This document shows, piece after piece, positions 34,778-45,041 of a DNA stretch of 64,000 nt. The stretch comes from Onishia taeanensis (GTDB lineage: Bacteria > Pseudomonadota > Gammaproteobacteria > Pseudomonadales > Halomonadaceae). The position numbers and the translations under genes are program-made. Position 1 is the stretch's first letter. Each line of letters starts with the position of its first letter. The DNA lies in NCBI RefSeq assembly GCF_013349955.1, contig NZ_JABVXC010000001.1, forward strand, positions 477,548 through 541,547. The letters run 5' to 3'. The notes beneath the pieces were generated by a model. It was not told the DNA's origin. It made no database searches and saw nothing but the letters and a program-made list of their open reading frames with translations.

Positions 34778-35217
34778 GCGACCTTCCTCTCGGCACAGAT
34801 GATCTCGGCCTCGCAGGCCACTTCGCCGTCAACGCTGGCGCTGCACTGAAACTTCCAGATACCGCGCTTCGCGCGGATCACGTTGGCTTCGAGACGCAGC
34901 TGGTCGCCAGGCATTACCGGGCGCTTGAAGCGCACATTGTCACTGCCCACGAGGTAATAGACGTAGCCATCGGCGGGCAGCTTGTTGACGGTCTTGAAGC
35001 CAAGAATACCGCAGGCCTGGGCCAGCGCTTCAATGACCAGCACGCCCGGCATGATCGGATGATGGGGAAAGTGGCCATTGAAGAACGGCTCGTTGATGCT
35101 GACGTTCTTGTTGGCCACGATGCGCGCACCGTGCTCGAGTTCCATGACCCGGTCGACCAGCAGGAAGGGGTAGCGGTGGGGGAGATACTCACGGATCTCG
35201 TTGATGTCCATTACCAT
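34774..35217 (-). CDS. fabZ: 3-hydroxyacyl-[acyl-carrier-protein] dehydratase FabZ
   Basis: A 147-residue hot-dog-fold dehydratase of the fatty-acid elongation cycle. The catalytic His49 is in [14 protein letters not shown] and Glu63 in [15 protein letters not shown] at 35217 or two codons in (35211) could be the start. It uses the same hydroxyacyl-ACP pool as LpxA/LpxD, which explains the clustering. A TATAAT promoter lies about 90 bases upstream. Confidence 0.96.
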   Translation of the reverse strand: MVMDINEIREYLPHRYPFLLVDRVMELEHGARIVANKNVSINEPFFNGHFPHHPIMPGVLVIEALAQACGILGFKTVNKLPADGYVYYLVGSDNVRFKRPVMPGDQLRLEANVIRAKRGIWKFQCSASVDGEVACEAEIICAERKVA

Positions 35218-35303
35218 CGATGCGACCTCTGAAATGACAAAATGCTCAACCGGAGGCGAGCATGCTGGGGCGGCAGGGCCGCCGCCATGATTAGGGTGGG
35301 CGG

Positions 35304-35331
35304 ATTATAGCGCTCGCCGGGGGCGACTCAA
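35304..35331 (-). promoter_or_regulatory. Candidate promoter for fabZ-lpxA-lpxB-rnhB
   Basis: On the minus strand TTGAGT (35326-35331), a 16-base spacer and a consensus TATAAT (35304-35309), in the 121-bp lpxD-fabZ gap. Confidence 0.55.
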
Positions 35332-35338
35332 CGCCTGG

Positions 35339-36367
35339 CTACTTCTTTTCCAGACGGGTCACCCGCTTGGCGAGCTCATCCAACTGCTTGAAGCGCACCG
35401 CATTCTTGCGCCATAGGGCGTTACGCATCGAACCGGTACCGGAAGAGTAGACCCCGGGCTCTTGAATCGAATTGGTGACCAGGCTCATGCCGGTGACCTG
35501 CACCCCATCACAGAGGGTCAGATGACCGGAGAGCCCGACGCCGCCACCGAGCATGCAATGGCGGCCCACCTTGGTGGAACCGGCAATGCCCACGCAGCCG
35601 GCCAGAGCGCTATGATCGCCGATCTGCACATTATGAGCGATCTGCACCTGGCTATCGATCTTTACGTCGTTGCCGATCACGGTATCGCCGAGCGCACCAC
35701 GGTCGATGCTGGAACAGCTGCCGACCTCGACATCGTCGCCCAACACCACGCCACCAAGCTGGGCGATCTTGTGCCAGCGACTGCCGTCGTGGGCGAAACC
35801 GAAGCCATCACCACCGATCACGCAGTGGCTATTGAGCACCACTCGCTGGCCGATCACCACGCCATGACAGACACTGACATGCGCATGCAGACGCGAACCG
35901 GCACCAATCACGCTGTCGGCGCCGACCACGCTGCCCGGCCCGATGACCACGTCATCGCCGATCACCGCGCCGTCCTCGATCACCACCTGAGGGCCGATTT
36001 CGACGTTGGCACCGAGCTTGGCGCTCTCAGCGACGACCGCCGAGGTGTGTACCCCCGGCCGATATCTCGCGGCCAGCGGATCGAACAGCCGTGACAGCTC
36101 GGCATATCCCAGATAGGGGTTCTCCAGGGTGAGACAGGCCGTAGGGCTCTCCTCGGCATGATCGGGGTGCAGAAGCACCGCTGCCGCCCCCGTCGCGGGC
36201 AGATACTTCAGATAAGCCCGATTGGCGAGAAAGGTCAGCTCATGAGGACCGGCATCGCTCAGCGTCGCCAACCCGCTCACGGTGCGCTGGCCATCGCCGA
36301 TCACACGGGCATTGAGGCGCTCGGCGAGCTCATCGAGGGTATAAGTGGGGTATTGGGCGGTTGTCAT
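35339..36367 (-). CDS. lpxD: UDP-3-O-(3-hydroxyacyl)glucosamine N-acyltransferase LpxD
   Basis: A 342-residue trimeric acyltransferase, the third step of lipid A synthesis. The N-terminal uridine-binding domain (about 1-100, YTLDELAERLNARVIGDG) is followed by a left-handed beta-helix of hexapeptide repeats (about 105-310), with the catalytic His region QIAHNVQIGDHSALAG, and a short C-terminal helix (residues 320-342, FKQLDELAKRVTRLEKK). Between ompH and fabZ, the usual order. Confidence 0.97.
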   Translation of the reverse strand: MTTAQYPTYTLDELAERLNARVIGDGQRTVSGLATLSDAGPHELTFLANRAYLKYLPATGAAAVLLHPDHAEESPTACLTLENPYLGYAELSRLFDPLAARYRPGVHTSAVVAESAKLGANVEIGPQVVIEDGAVIGDDVVIGPGSVVGADSVIGAGSRLHAHVSVCHGVVIGQRVVLNSHCVIGGDGFGFAHDGSRWHKIAQLGGVVLGDDVEVGSCSSIDRGALGDTVIGNDVKIDSQVQIAHNVQIGDHSALAGCVGIAGSTKVGRHCMLGGGVGLSGHLTLCDGVQVTGMSLVTNSIQEPGVYSSGTGSMRNALWRKNAVRFKQLDELAKRVTRLEKK

Positions 36368-36412
36368 GGACGCAGGTCATCGCGGACGGCACGCTGGAAC
36401 GCGCCGCCGGCC

Positions 36413-36919
36413 TCAGTTGGACGAATTGAGAATCTCGGTGACCTCGTCGGTCACGTCGAGGAGGTCGCCTTTGGCCTGAATGACCCCGTTGCGGTCTACC
36501 AGCACCTCGATGTCATGACGCTCGATGATCTGATCCACGGCGCGCTCGAGCCTCGGCTGAGCCTGCTGCATGAACTGCTGTTCTGACTGCTTACGCGCCT
36601 GAACCACTTGGCGGCGCAGCTGTTGGAAGCGGCCACCTTTTTCCTGAAGCTCCTGCACGGCCGCCTGGCGCTGCGACTCGGACATGGTCGCACCGTCGCG
36701 CTGCAGGCGCTGCTGAAGCTGCTGGACTTCCTGCCCCAGGGCCTCGGCCTCTTGCTGCTGACTGCCGATCTGATTTTGCAGCTCGTTCATCGACTGCTGG
36801 GCGTCATCGCTTTCCAGCAGGGCCTGTCGCCAGTCCAGCACGGCGATATCGGCGGCCAGGGCAGGGGCACTCATGGCCGCGAACAGGCCGAGGCACAGGG
36901 CTCCGGTCAACTTGCGCAT
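36413..36919 (-). CDS. Periplasmic chaperone OmpH/Skp
   Basis: A 168-residue secreted protein with a cleavable signal (MRKLTGALCLGLFAAMSAPALA, cut before ADIAVLDW; shown in part). The mature chain starts with a short beta segment, then a long charged Gln/Glu-rich coiled-coil pair (about 40-125), and ends in a beta segment (DIEVLVDRNGVIQAKGD). This is the jellyfish-like Skp/OmpH fold, which carries unfolded outer-membrane proteins to BamA, encoded 46 bases upstream. Confidence 0.92.
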   Translation of the reverse strand: MRKLTGALCLGLFAAMSAPALAADIAVLDWRQALLESDDAQQSMNELQNQIGSQQQEAEALGQEVQQLQQRLQRDGATMSESQRQAAVQELQEKGGRFQQLRRQVVQARKQSEQQFMQQAQPRLERAVDQIIERHDIEVLVDRNGVIQAKGDLLDVTDEVTEILNSSN

Positions 36920-36965
36920 CTTGTAAAACTCCTCGAGATCGGTGGTCTGGCATCCGTCCGCGAAC

Positions 36966-39302
36966 CTAGAACGTCTGGCCCAGCGAGAACTGGAAGAACT
37001 GGGTGTCGTCGCCCTTCTCGTCGTTGAGCGGTTCGGCCACGCTGAAGGTCAGCGGTCCGACCGGCGTCAGCCAGGAAAGGCCCAGGCCCACACTGTAACG
37101 TAGATCGGCCAGGTCGACACCCGAGCTGCAGTTGGACGGCCTGTCAGCGGGCAGCACAGCATAGCACTCGGTGAGGAAGGTGTTGCCGCCATCGATGAAC
37201 AGCGACGACTGCACGCTGCGCTGATCCTCGACGAAGGGAACCGGAAACAGCAGTTCCGCTGAACCGCTGACCAGCACGTTACCGCCCAGGGTCTGATCAT
37301 CACCGCTGTTGCGCGGCGTGGTGGCCGGCCCAAGCGTGCTGGCAGTAAAGCCTCGCACCGAGCCCAGGCCACCGGTCAGGAAGTTCTCGTAGAACGGATA
37401 GGGATCATCCCCCGGGGTATCGGCATAGCCCAGGTTGGTACCGAACTTCAATGACCAGGCATCGTTGAGAGCAAACAGCTGCTGGCCCTTATAGCGCAGC
37501 TTGTAGTAGATGGCATCGCTGCCCGGTGCCGCCGTCTCCAGCGACAGCCGCTGGTAGTTGCCCGCCGTGGGCATGACGCCGCGGTTGAGCTTGTTGCGGG
37601 TCCAGCTTGCCGTCAGTTTGAAGCTTTGAGCACTGTCGCCTTCATCATCGACGTACTGGACGATCTCCGACGGCGTGTCGGTATAGGTCTGCACTTCCAG
37701 CTGTTCGACGCCGACCCCGAAGTTGAGGCGCGTGACCTCATCGATGGGGTAGCCGAAGTTGATGCTGCCACCCACCGAGTCGGTGGAGTAGGTCGAGATA
37801 TCGGAGTCTTCATAGTCCGTCTCGCGGTAGAAGAGGTTATACCCACGCGAGATGCCATCCAGGGTCCAGTAGGGATCGGTAAAGCCAAAGTTGAGGCTGG
37901 TATAGGTATCGCCCTTCTGGGCACCGATATTGACCCGATTCCCGGTACCCAGGAAGTTATTCTGGGACAGCGAGGCACCGTAGATGACGCCATCGCTCTG
38001 GGAAAAACCGATGCTCGCCGAGATCGAGCCGGACGGCTGTTCCTCGACGTTGTAGGTCACATCCAGCTGGTCGGGTTGGCCGGCTACAGGGCGCGTCTCG
38101 ACGTCGACCTGCTTGAAGAAGCCCAGGCGCTCGAGGCGCTGACGCGACTGACTGATCTGCTCGGTGGAGGCCGGTGCGCCTTCCATCTGGATCATCTCGC
38201 GGCGCAGCACCTCATCCATGGTGGTGGTGTTGCCGACGAAATCGACGCGGCGCACATAGGCACGGCGACCGGGATCGACCTGGAAGGTGACATCGACCCG
38301 CTCGCCGTCGGCGGTGACCTCAGGCACCCCTTCGACGCTGGCAAAGGCATAGCCCTCGGCACCCAGGCGGGTGCGCAGCGCCTCGGAGGAAGCGGTAATG
38401 TCGCTGCGCGAGAATATCTCGCCGGGCGTGGCCTCGACCAGGCTGCGCGCTTCGGAGGGAGAAATCTTCAGGTCGCCGGCGAAGCTGATCTCGCCCAGGC
38501 GATACTGCTTGCCTTCCTCGACGTTTACGGTAACGAAGATCCGCGATTTGTCGGGGCTGATCGACACCTGGGTCGAGGTGATCGCGAAGTTGACGTAACC
38601 GCGGTCCAGGTACCAGGAACGCAGCCGCTCCAGATCACCGGAGAGCTGTTGGCGAGAATACTCATCGCTCGAGAACCAGCCGAAGAACCAGCTCGGGCGG
38701 TCCTCGAGTTCGAAGACGTCGCGCAGGGTGTCGTCATCGAAGGCCTGATTGCCGACCACATTGATCTGGCGAATCTTGGCCACCGCGCCCTCGTCGATAT
38801 CGACCTTGACGCGAACTCGACTCGCGTCGATTTCCTCGACCTCGGCATCGATACGGGCGCTGTAGCGGCCCTGGCCATGGTAGAGCTGCTCGAGCTCGCG
38901 CTGCATCTCGTCGAGCGTCGAGCGCTGTAGCGCCTGCCCCTCAGCCAAGCCTGCATCGCGCAGGCCCTGGCGAAGCTCCTCTTCGGAGATCTGGGAGTTA
39001 CCGGTGATCTCGAGGTCGGTGATGAAGGGTCGCTCATCGACCTGAATCACCAGTACATCGCCCTCGCGAGCCAGCCGCACGTCCTCGAAGAGGCCGGTAG
39101 CAAACAGCGTCTTGGCTGCCTCGGCCAGCTCGCGCTCGTCGACGGCGTCGCGGGCACTGACCGGAAAGGCATTGAAGACGGACGCCGCGGAGACCCGCTT
39201 GAGGCCCTCCACACGGATATCGGAAACGGTAAACGCATCGGCCAGCGCCACCGGGGCGCCAGACAGCAACAGCGCCGCAACGCCTAGAATCTTGAGTTTC
39301 AT
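36966..39302 (-). CDS. bamA: Outer-membrane protein assembly factor BamA
   Basis: A 778-residue Omp85 protein that inserts beta-barrels into the outer membrane. Signal peptide about 1-21 (ends APVALA before DAFTV). Five POTRA domains cover about 22-420, starting FTVSDIRVEGLKRVSAAS. The C-terminal 16-strand barrel (about 430-778) includes the VRGF motif (LGSVRGFTAS) and ends in the beta-signal phenylalanine (FSLGQTF). Two cysteines (CYAVLPADRPSNCSSG) sit in a late loop. Own promoter upstream. Confidence 0.97.
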   Translation of the reverse strand: MKLKILGVAALLLSGAPVALADAFTVSDIRVEGLKRVSAASVFNAFPVSARDAVDERELAEAAKTLFATGLFEDVRLAREGDVLVIQVDERPFITDLEITGNSQISEEELRQGLRDAGLAEGQALQRSTLDEMQRELEQLYHGQGRYSARIDAEVEEIDASRVRVKVDIDEGAVAKIRQINVVGNQAFDDDTLRDVFELEDRPSWFFGWFSSDEYSRQQLSGDLERLRSWYLDRGYVNFAITSTQVSISPDKSRIFVTVNVEEGKQYRLGEISFAGDLKISPSEARSLVEATPGEIFSRSDITASSEALRTRLGAEGYAFASVEGVPEVTADGERVDVTFQVDPGRRAYVRRVDFVGNTTTMDEVLRREMIQMEGAPASTEQISQSRQRLERLGFFKQVDVETRPVAGQPDQLDVTYNVEEQPSGSISASIGFSQSDGVIYGASLSQNNFLGTGNRVNIGAQKGDTYTSLNFGFTDPYWTLDGISRGYNLFYRETDYEDSDISTYSTDSVGGSINFGYPIDEVTRLNFGVGVEQLEVQTYTDTPSEIVQYVDDEGDSAQSFKLTASWTRNKLNRGVMPTAGNYQRLSLETAAPGSDAIYYKLRYKGQQLFALNDAWSLKFGTNLGYADTPGDDPYPFYENFLTGGLGSVRGFTASTLGPATTPRNSGDDQTLGGNVLVSGSAELLFPVPFVEDQRSVQSSLFIDGGNTFLTECYAVLPADRPSNCSSGVDLADLRYSVGLGLSWLTPVGPLTFSVAEPLNDEKGDDTQFFQFSLGQTF

Positions 39303-39348
39303 GCAGTCGGTTCGCTCGCGTTGGTCTGCCCGCTTATCAAACGAGCAC

Positions 39349-39376
39349 CTTATACATTTGTTCGGTCCACTGGCAA
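39349..39376 (-). promoter_or_regulatory. Candidate promoter for bamA-ompH-lpxD
   Basis: On the minus strand TTGCCA (39371-39376, 5/6), a 16-base spacer and TATAAG (39349-39354, 5/6), about 47 bases before bamA. No good sigma-E motif was seen. Confidence 0.5.
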
Positions 39377-39413
39377 GGTCAGGCCCTGGCCGGTGCGGAC
39401 CGCTCCCGGGCGG

Positions 39414-40772
39414 CTACCAGAGCCGCATCAGGTCGAAATACATCGCCATCATCATCATGCTGCCCACCAGCGCCAGGCCGATCTTGAACCCCACCGCCTG
39501 AACCTGCTCGGAAACGGGGCGTCCGCGCACCGCCTCGATGAGGTAATAGACCAGGTGCCCGCCGTCGAGCACGGGGATCGGCAGCAGATTGAGAATGCCC
39601 AGGCTGATCGACAGGTAGGCGAGGAAGCCGATGAAGCTCTCGACGCCGGTACGCGCCGTTTCACCGGCGATGCGGGCGATGGTGATCGGCCCCGAAAGGT
39701 TCGATGGCGAAATCAGCCCCACCAGCATCTTGCGCATCGCGTCCAGGGTCAATACGGACATCTCGGCGGTCTTGTTGAGCGACTGCCCAACCGCCTCGAG
39801 AGGGCCGTAATGAATCTCCCGCTGGTATTCGGCCGGCCATTCGGCACTGGCCACGCCAGCACCGATGTAGCCGATGGCCTGCCCATCTTCGGGCGTGCTC
39901 GAACGCGGGGTCAGCGTCAGGGTCTGACGTTCGCCGCCCCGTTCGACGTCAAGCGCCAGCGGCTCGCCGGGGCTGGCGCGGACCCGGTCGACGAAGGTCA
40001 TCCAATCGTCGACCGGCGTGCCATCGACAGCGAGGATTCGATCGCCGGCCTGCAGGCCGGCGCTGGCCGCCGCCTCGCCGTCAAGCACCTGGCCCAGTAC
40101 CGCCGGCAGCGCCGGCCGCCAGGGCGTGAGCCCCAGGGTTGCCAGCGGCCGAGGCGGATCCTGGCCAACCAGCCAGTTCTCCACGGGCAGACGATGTTCA
40201 CGCGCCGCCGTGGCACTTTCCGGGCGCGTGGTCATGCTGATCGCGCCGGTCTCGCCAATCGCCGCGACCAGCTTAAGGTTGATGTCGTCCCAGGAGCGTA
40301 CCGGCTCGCCCTGCACGGCGACGATTTCCTGGCCATTTGAGAGCCCGCCGCGTGCGGCCGGCGAATCCGGTGCCACGTCGCCGACCACCGGCGCGACGGT
40401 GGTGATGCCGATCACGAACAGTAGCCAGTAGGCAACAATCGCCAGCAGGAAATTGGCCAGCGGACCGGCAGCAACGATCGCGATACGCGACCACACGCCC
40501 TTGCGGTTGAAGGCCAGGTGCGCTTCATCCGGATCGACCGGCGCCTCGCGCTCGTCGAGCATCTTGACGTAACCGCCCAGGGGAATGGCCGCCACGGCGA
40601 ATTCGGTACCGTGGCGATCGAACCGCGACCATAGCGGCTTGCCGAAACCCACCGAGAAGCGCAACACCTTGACGCCGCAGCGCCTGGCCACCCAAAAGTG
40701 ACCAAACTCATGAAAGGTGACCAGCAGTCCGAGAACCACGATCACCGCCAGCACATCCTGTATCACGCTCAT
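39414..40772 (-). CDS. rseP: Site-2 metalloprotease RseP
   Basis: A 452-residue inner-membrane zinc protease that cleaves the RseA anti-sigma factor within the membrane and clears signal-peptide remnants. The zinc motif HEFGH is at residues 21-25 in the first helix, two PDZ domains lie in the periplasmic middle part (about 115-300), and the LDG motif IPVLDGGHLVYYLIEAVRG is near 397. Four membrane helices are apparent. Lies between dxr and bamA as in E. coli and pseudomonads. Confidence 0.96.
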   Translation of the reverse strand: MSVIQDVLAVIVVLGLLVTFHEFGHFWVARRCGVKVLRFSVGFGKPLWSRFDRHGTEFAVAAIPLGGYVKMLDEREAPVDPDEAHLAFNRKGVWSRIAIVAAGPLANFLLAIVAYWLLFVIGITTVAPVVGDVAPDSPAARGGLSNGQEIVAVQGEPVRSWDDINLKLVAAIGETGAISMTTRPESATAAREHRLPVENWLVGQDPPRPLATLGLTPWRPALPAVLGQVLDGEAAASAGLQAGDRILAVDGTPVDDWMTFVDRVRASPGEPLALDVERGGERQTLTLTPRSSTPEDGQAIGYIGAGVASAEWPAEYQREIHYGPLEAVGQSLNKTAEMSVLTLDAMRKMLVGLISPSNLSGPITIARIAGETARTGVESFIGFLAYLSISLGILNLLPIPVLDGGHLVYYLIEAVRGRPVSEQVQAVGFKIGLALVGSMMMMAMYFDLMRLW

Positions 40773-40778
40773 CGCAGT

Positions 40779-41999
40779 TTACTCCCGCCCATAGCGTTCC
40801 AGGTGATGACGGGCCGCCCGACGGCCCCGGTCATCCTCGGCGAGGATGCCCTCAAGTTCGTCGGCCGCCGACGGCGGGCAGGCCGACAGCACAGCCTCAT
40901 TAAGCTCGGCAATACCCGGGAAGGATAACCGCCCCTCGAGGAAAGCCTCCACGGCCACCTCATTGGCGGCATTGAGCAACGCAGGCGCGCTTCCGCCGGC
41001 AGCCATTGCTTGTCGAGCCAGCCGCAGACAGGGGAAGGCCGTCTCATCGGGGGCCTGAAAATCGAGCCTGGCGACCTGGAACAGATCGAGCGGCGCAACG
41101 CCGGCATCGACTCGCTCCGGCCAGGACAGGCCATAAGCAATTGGCGTGCGCATGTCCGGATTGCCGAGCTGGGCGAGCACCGAACCGTCTCGATACGCCG
41201 CCATCGAATGGATCACGCTCTGCGGATGCACGACCACCTGAATCTGCTCGGGGCCGGCATCGAAGAGCCAGCAGGCCTCGATCAATTCGAGGCCCTTGTT
41301 CATCAGGGTCGCACTGTCCACCGAAATCTTGCGCCCCATCGACCAGTTGGGATGGGCACAGGCCTGGTCGGGTGTGACTCCAGCCAAGGCATCCGCCGAC
41401 CAACCCAAGAAGGGCCCGCCCGAAGCCGTCAGCAGCAGTTGGCTAACGCCAATGCGCTCGAGACCGCCGCGATGTTCGAGTGGTAGACACTGGTAGATGG
41501 CATTATGTTCGGAATCGATCGGCAACAGCACGGCATCATGCCGGGCTACGGCGTCCATGAACAGGCCGCCGCTCATCACCAGGGCTTCCTTGTTGGCCAG
41601 CAGCACCCGCTTGCCGGCACGCACGGCGGCAAGCGTCGGCACCAGCCCGGCGGCACCGACAATGGCGGCCATCACCACCTCGACCTCGGACGCCTGGGCA
41701 ACCTCAACCAGCGCGCCTTCACCGGCGCGCACCTCGGTGTTCACGCCCGCAGAGGCCAGCCGCTCGCGCAGCCAGGCGGCATCGGCCTCGCTGCCGATCA
41801 CCGCCTGGGCGGGACGATGGGTCTGACACAGCGCCAGCAGGGCTTCCTTCGAACGCTGAGCAGTCAGCGCATGCACCCGGTAGCGGTCGGGATGGCGAGC
41901 GACCACATCGAGGGTGCTGGTGCCGATGGAACCGGTCGCGCCCAGCACGGTGACGCGCTGAGGCCGAGTGGCAATGGATGCAGACAGGCTCATAGCCAC
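40779..41999 (-). CDS. dxr: 1-deoxy-D-xylulose 5-phosphate reductoisomerase
   Basis: A 406-residue NADPH- and Mn/Mg-dependent enzyme making 2-C-methylerythritol 4-phosphate, the committed step of the non-mevalonate isoprenoid path; this supplies UppS, encoded upstream. NADPH site [21 protein letters not shown] near 18-38 (in part), substrate/metal region [15 protein letters not shown], and [13 protein letters not shown] are present. Start at 41999 (MAMSLSAS) or two codons in; it overlaps the end of cdsA. Stop lies 6 bases before rseP. Confidence 0.96.
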   Translation of the reverse strand: MAMSLSASIATRPQRVTVLGATGSIGTSTLDVVARHPDRYRVHALTAQRSKEALLALCQTHRPAQAVIGSEADAAWLRERLASAGVNTEVRAGEGALVEVAQASEVEVVMAAIVGAAGLVPTLAAVRAGKRVLLANKEALVMSGGLFMDAVARHDAVLLPIDSEHNAIYQCLPLEHRGGLERIGVSQLLLTASGGPFLGWSADALAGVTPDQACAHPNWSMGRKISVDSATLMNKGLELIEACWLFDAGPEQIQVVVHPQSVIHSMAAYRDGSVLAQLGNPDMRTPIAYGLSWPERVDAGVAPLDLFQVARLDFQAPDETAFPCLRLARQAMAAGGSAPALLNAANEVAVEAFLEGRLSFPGIAELNEAVLSACPPSAADELEGILAEDDRGRRAARHHLERYGRE

Positions 42000-42787
42000 A
42001 CTCGCAGCAGGGCAAAGATGGGAATTGCCGCGGTCAGGCTATCGATGCGATCCAACACGCCGCCGTGACCGGGCAGCAGCACCCCGGAATCCTTGACGCC
42101 CCGAGTGCGCTTCAACATGCTCTCGAACAGATCGCCAAGCACCGAGACCAGCGTGACCAGCACGGTGGCAAGCATCAAGCCCAGGGTCTCGCCAAGGCCA
42201 AGCGACAGCCAGACGGCATAGCAAAGGGCTAGCGCCGAGGTGACAACCACACCACCCGCCACGCCTTCCCAGGTCTTGCCGGGGCTGACGGCAGGTGCCA
42301 GCTTGCGCCGCCCGAAGGCTCGGCCGGCGAAATAGGCCCCGGTGTCAGCCAGCCACACCAGCAGCAGCACGAAGAGCAGCCACTCGCCGCCGCTGGCACG
42401 CAGGCTGTTGAAGCCTACCCAGCAGGGCAGCAGTACTGTCAGGCCCATGATCAGGCGACGAGCAGGCGTCGCCCATTGCGCCCGACGCTCGGGGTAGTGA
42501 GTAACCCAGTAGAGGTTGGCAAGCCAGGCAGCCGCACCGAGCCACAGCAGGCCGGTAGCCTGGCCACTGCCACCCGCCCACAGCAGCAGCATGGCAAGCC
42601 CCAGGCTCGCGGTCACTGCGAGGCGGGCCGTCAGGCGCGGCAAGCCGGCGAGATTGGTCCACTCCCAGGCCGCGAGCAGCACGACGGCGCCAGTGAAGAG
42701 CGCGAAGGCACCGCCTTCGAGCAGGAAGAGCCCGGCCAGAGCCAGCGGCACCAGGATGACGGCGGTAAGAATTCGTTGCTTAAGCAC
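41990..42787 (-). CDS. cdsA: Phosphatidate cytidylyltransferase
   Basis: A 265-residue polytopic inner-membrane enzyme that makes CDP-diacylglycerol, precursor of all phospholipids. Seven or eight hydrophobic helices are visible. The family signature near the C-terminus is clear: [20 protein letters not shown] followed by DRIDSL. Overlaps uppS upstream and dxr downstream, so translation is coupled through the run. Confidence 0.95.
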   Translation of the reverse strand: MLKQRILTAVILVPLALAGLFLLEGGAFALFTGAVVLLAAWEWTNLAGLPRLTARLAVTASLGLAMLLLWAGGSGQATGLLWLGAAAWLANLYWVTHYPERRAQWATPARRLIMGLTVLLPCWVGFNSLRASGGEWLLFVLLLVWLADTGAYFAGRAFGRRKLAPAVSPGKTWEGVAGGVVVTSALALCYAVWLSLGLGETLGLMLATVLVTLVSVLGDLFESMLKRTRGVKDSGVLLPGHGGVLDRIDSLTAAIPIFALLRVWL

Positions 42788-43550
42788 CCTGGGCCTCGAC
42801 TTGCTCGTGCGTCATGCCAAAACGGCGCTGGCGCCGCGCGAAGTCGGCAAAGGCCTCATCGAGCGCCTCGGCGCCGAAATCCGGCCACAGCAGGGGAGAA
42901 AAATGCAGCTCGGCATAGGCCAGTTGCCACAGCAGGAAGTTGGATAGGCGCTGCTCGCCGCTGGTGCGGATGCACAGGTCTACCTCGGGCGCATCGGCCA
43001 GGCATACCTCGCGACCCAGCGACTGCTCATTGATCTGTTCAACGGCGAGCTCGCCGTCGGCGACCCGCGTCGCGAGGCGCTGCGCGGCCTGGGCGATATC
43101 CCAGCGACCACCGTAGTTGGCGGCAATCACCAGGTGCATGCCGCGGTTGTCGGCAGTCAGCGTTTCGGCACGGGCGATGTGCTTCTGGATAGACGCCGAG
43201 AAACCCTCGCGCTCACCGATAATGGTCAAACGAATGTCATGCTCGTGCAGTTTCTTGACCTCCCGCTTGAGGGCGATCAGAAACAGCTCCATCAAGGCGT
43301 TGACCTCGGCCGGCGGACGCTTCCAGTTCTCACTGGAGAAAGCGAACAGGGTCAACACCTCAACCCCGCGTTCGGCAGCGCGACGGATCACCGAGCGCAC
43401 CGACTCGACGCCCGCACGATGACCGCGCACCCCGGACAGGCCACGGGCCTTGGCCCAGCGGTTGTTGCCATCCATGATGATCGCCAGATGACGCGGGGTC
43501 GCCCGGCGATGCGGTTCAGGGGACTGCGGTGATGTCATGGGGGCTCGCAT
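42780..43550 (-). CDS. uppS: Undecaprenyl diphosphate synthase
   Basis: A 256-residue cis-prenyltransferase that builds the C55 lipid carrier for peptidoglycan and O-antigen. The catalytic Asp27 lies in AIIMDGNNRWAKARG. FSSENWKRP and the C-terminal LCIRTSGEQRLSNFLLWQLAYAE (in part) complete the substrate site. The frr-uppS-cdsA-dxr order is the pseudomonad one; E. coli has dxr before uppS. Confidence 0.96.
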   Translation of the reverse strand: MRAPMTSPQSPEPHRRATPRHLAIIMDGNNRWAKARGLSGVRGHRAGVESVRSVIRRAAERGVEVLTLFAFSSENWKRPPAEVNALMELFLIALKREVKKLHEHDIRLTIIGEREGFSASIQKHIARAETLTADNRGMHLVIAANYGGRWDIAQAAQRLATRVADGELAVEQINEQSLGREVCLADAPEVDLCIRTSGEQRLSNFLLWQLAYAELHFSPLLWPDFGAEALDEAFADFARRQRRFGMTHEQVEAQGA

Positions 43551-43595
43551 AGCAATAAAACGATAGGCGGGCGATGCGATGTCGCCCGCCAGGCC

Positions 43596-44153
43596 TCAGA
43601 CCGTCATCAGGTCCTTTTCCTTGGCTTCCAACAACTTATCGATCTCAGCAATATGCTTGTCGGTCAGCTTCTGGATGGCGTCCGTGCCGCCGTGCTCTTC
43701 ATCTTCGGAGATTTCTTTCTCCTTGAGCAGCGCCTTGAGGTCACCGTTGGCATCGCGGCGTACGTTGCGCACCGCCACGCGGGCGTTCTCGGCCTCGGAA
43801 CGCGCCTGCTTGATGTAGCCCTTGCGGGTCTCCTCGGTCAGCATCGGCATCGGCACGCGAATCACGCTGCCCGCCGTGGCCGGATTGAGGCCCAGGTCCG
43901 CGGTCATGATGGCTTTCTCGACCTTGGGTACCATGGTCTTTTCCCAGGGCACAACCGCCAGGGTACGCGCGTCCTCGACGTTGACGCTGGCGACCTGGTT
44001 CAACGGCATCTGGGCGCCGTAATAATCCACGGTCACCGCATCGAGGATGCTGGGATGAGCACGACCGGTGCGGATCTTGTTGAAGTTCGCATGCAGCGAC
44101 TCGATGGTCTTGTGCATGCGGGCTTCAGCGTCTTTCTGGATATCGTTGATCAC
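43596..44153 (-). CDS. frr: Ribosome recycling factor
   Basis: A 185-residue two-domain protein that, with EF-G, splits ribosomes after termination. Starts [19 protein letters not shown] and has the helical-bundle motif [13 protein letters not shown] and the conserved [13 protein letters not shown] near 128-140. Full length. Follows pyrH by 4 bases. Confidence 0.98.
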   Translation of the reverse strand: MINDIQKDAEARMHKTIESLHANFNKIRTGRAHPSILDAVTVDYYGAQMPLNQVASVNVEDARTLAVVPWEKTMVPKVEKAIMTADLGLNPATAGSVIRVPMPMLTEETRKGYIKQARSEAENARVAVRNVRRDANGDLKALLKEKEISEDEEHGGTDAIQKLTDKHIAEIDKLLEAKEKDLMTV

Positions 44154-44157
44154 GGTT

Positions 44158-44925
44158 TCAACCTCTGTCTATCAGCGTGCCTTCCTTGCCGCCCATCACC
44201 AGATTGAGCAGGGCACCGGGCTTGTTCATGTTGAATACGCGGACCGGCATGTCATGGTCACGCACCAGGCAGATGGCGGTCAAATCCATCACCCCGAGCT
44301 TCTGATCCAGGCATTCATCGTAGGTCAGGCGCTCGTATTTCTGGGCGTCGGCATGCTTGACCGGATCACGATCATAAACGCCGTCGACCTTGGTGGCCTT
44401 GATCACCACATCGGCGTCGATCTCGATGCCGCGCAGACAGGCCGCGGAATCGGTGGTGAAGAAGGGGTTGCCGGTACCGGCGGAAAACAATACCACATCG
44501 CCCGACGTCAGGTAGCGGATGCCGGTGCGGCGATCATAGTGCTCGACCACTCCGCTCATCGGAATCGCTGACATCACCCGCGAACGGATATTGGAACGCT
44601 CCAGCGCATCCCGCATGGCCAGGGCATTCATCACCGTGGCCAGCATGCCCATATGATCGCCGGTCACCCGCTCCATGCCCGCCTCGTGCAGAGCGGCGCC
44701 GCGGAACAGGTTGCCGCCGCCGACCACGATACCGACCTGAACGCCGATGCCGACCAACTGCCCGATCTCCAGCGCCATGCGATCGAGCACCTGAGGATCG
44801 ATGCCGAACTCGGCATCCCCGGTCAGGGCCTCGCCAGACAACTTGAGCAGAATACGCTTGTACTTGCTTTTCGCCGCGCGTTCAGGCTTGGCAGGACGTT
44901 CGGGCGTAGCAGTGGAATCGGACAT
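44158..44925 (-). CDS. pyrH: Uridylate kinase
   Basis: A 255-residue bacterial UMP kinase making UDP, a hexamer of the amino-acid-kinase fold. Motifs: [14 protein letters not shown] near 24, [13 protein letters not shown] near 68, and the C-terminal [15 protein letters not shown]. It has an extra ~20-residue Lys/Ala/Pro-rich N-terminus compared with E. coli. The ATG at 44925 has CAGGAGACGCCTC upstream, so a longer frame starting at 44973 is rejected. Confidence 0.97.
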   Translation of the reverse strand: MSDSTATPERPAKPERAAKSKYKRILLKLSGEALTGDAEFGIDPQVLDRMALEIGQLVGIGVQVGIVVGGGNLFRGAALHEAGMERVTGDHMGMLATVMNALAMRDALERSNIRSRVMSAIPMSGVVEHYDRRTGIRYLTSGDVVLFSAGTGNPFFTTDSAACLRGIEIDADVVIKATKVDGVYDRDPVKHADAQKYERLTYDECLDQKLGVMDLTAICLVRDHDMPVRVFNMNKPGALLNLVMGGKEGTLIDRG

Positions 44926-44995
44926 GAGGCGTCTCCTGATGACAGCGACAGGGGGAGGAAATCTTGGCGGCATTTCTATCCGCCGGATACGCGAA

Positions 44996-45017
44996 GGCGT
45001 GCGCTTGCGCGCACGCC
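44996..45017 (-). terminator. Hairpin between tsf and pyrH
   Basis: A perfect 9-bp stem GGCGTGCGC/GCGCACGCC with a 4-base loop, 24 bases after the tsf stop; no T-run. It could lower read-through into pyrH. Confidence 0.45.
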
Positions 45018-45041
45018 ATCACGAACTCACAGTGCCAAGCC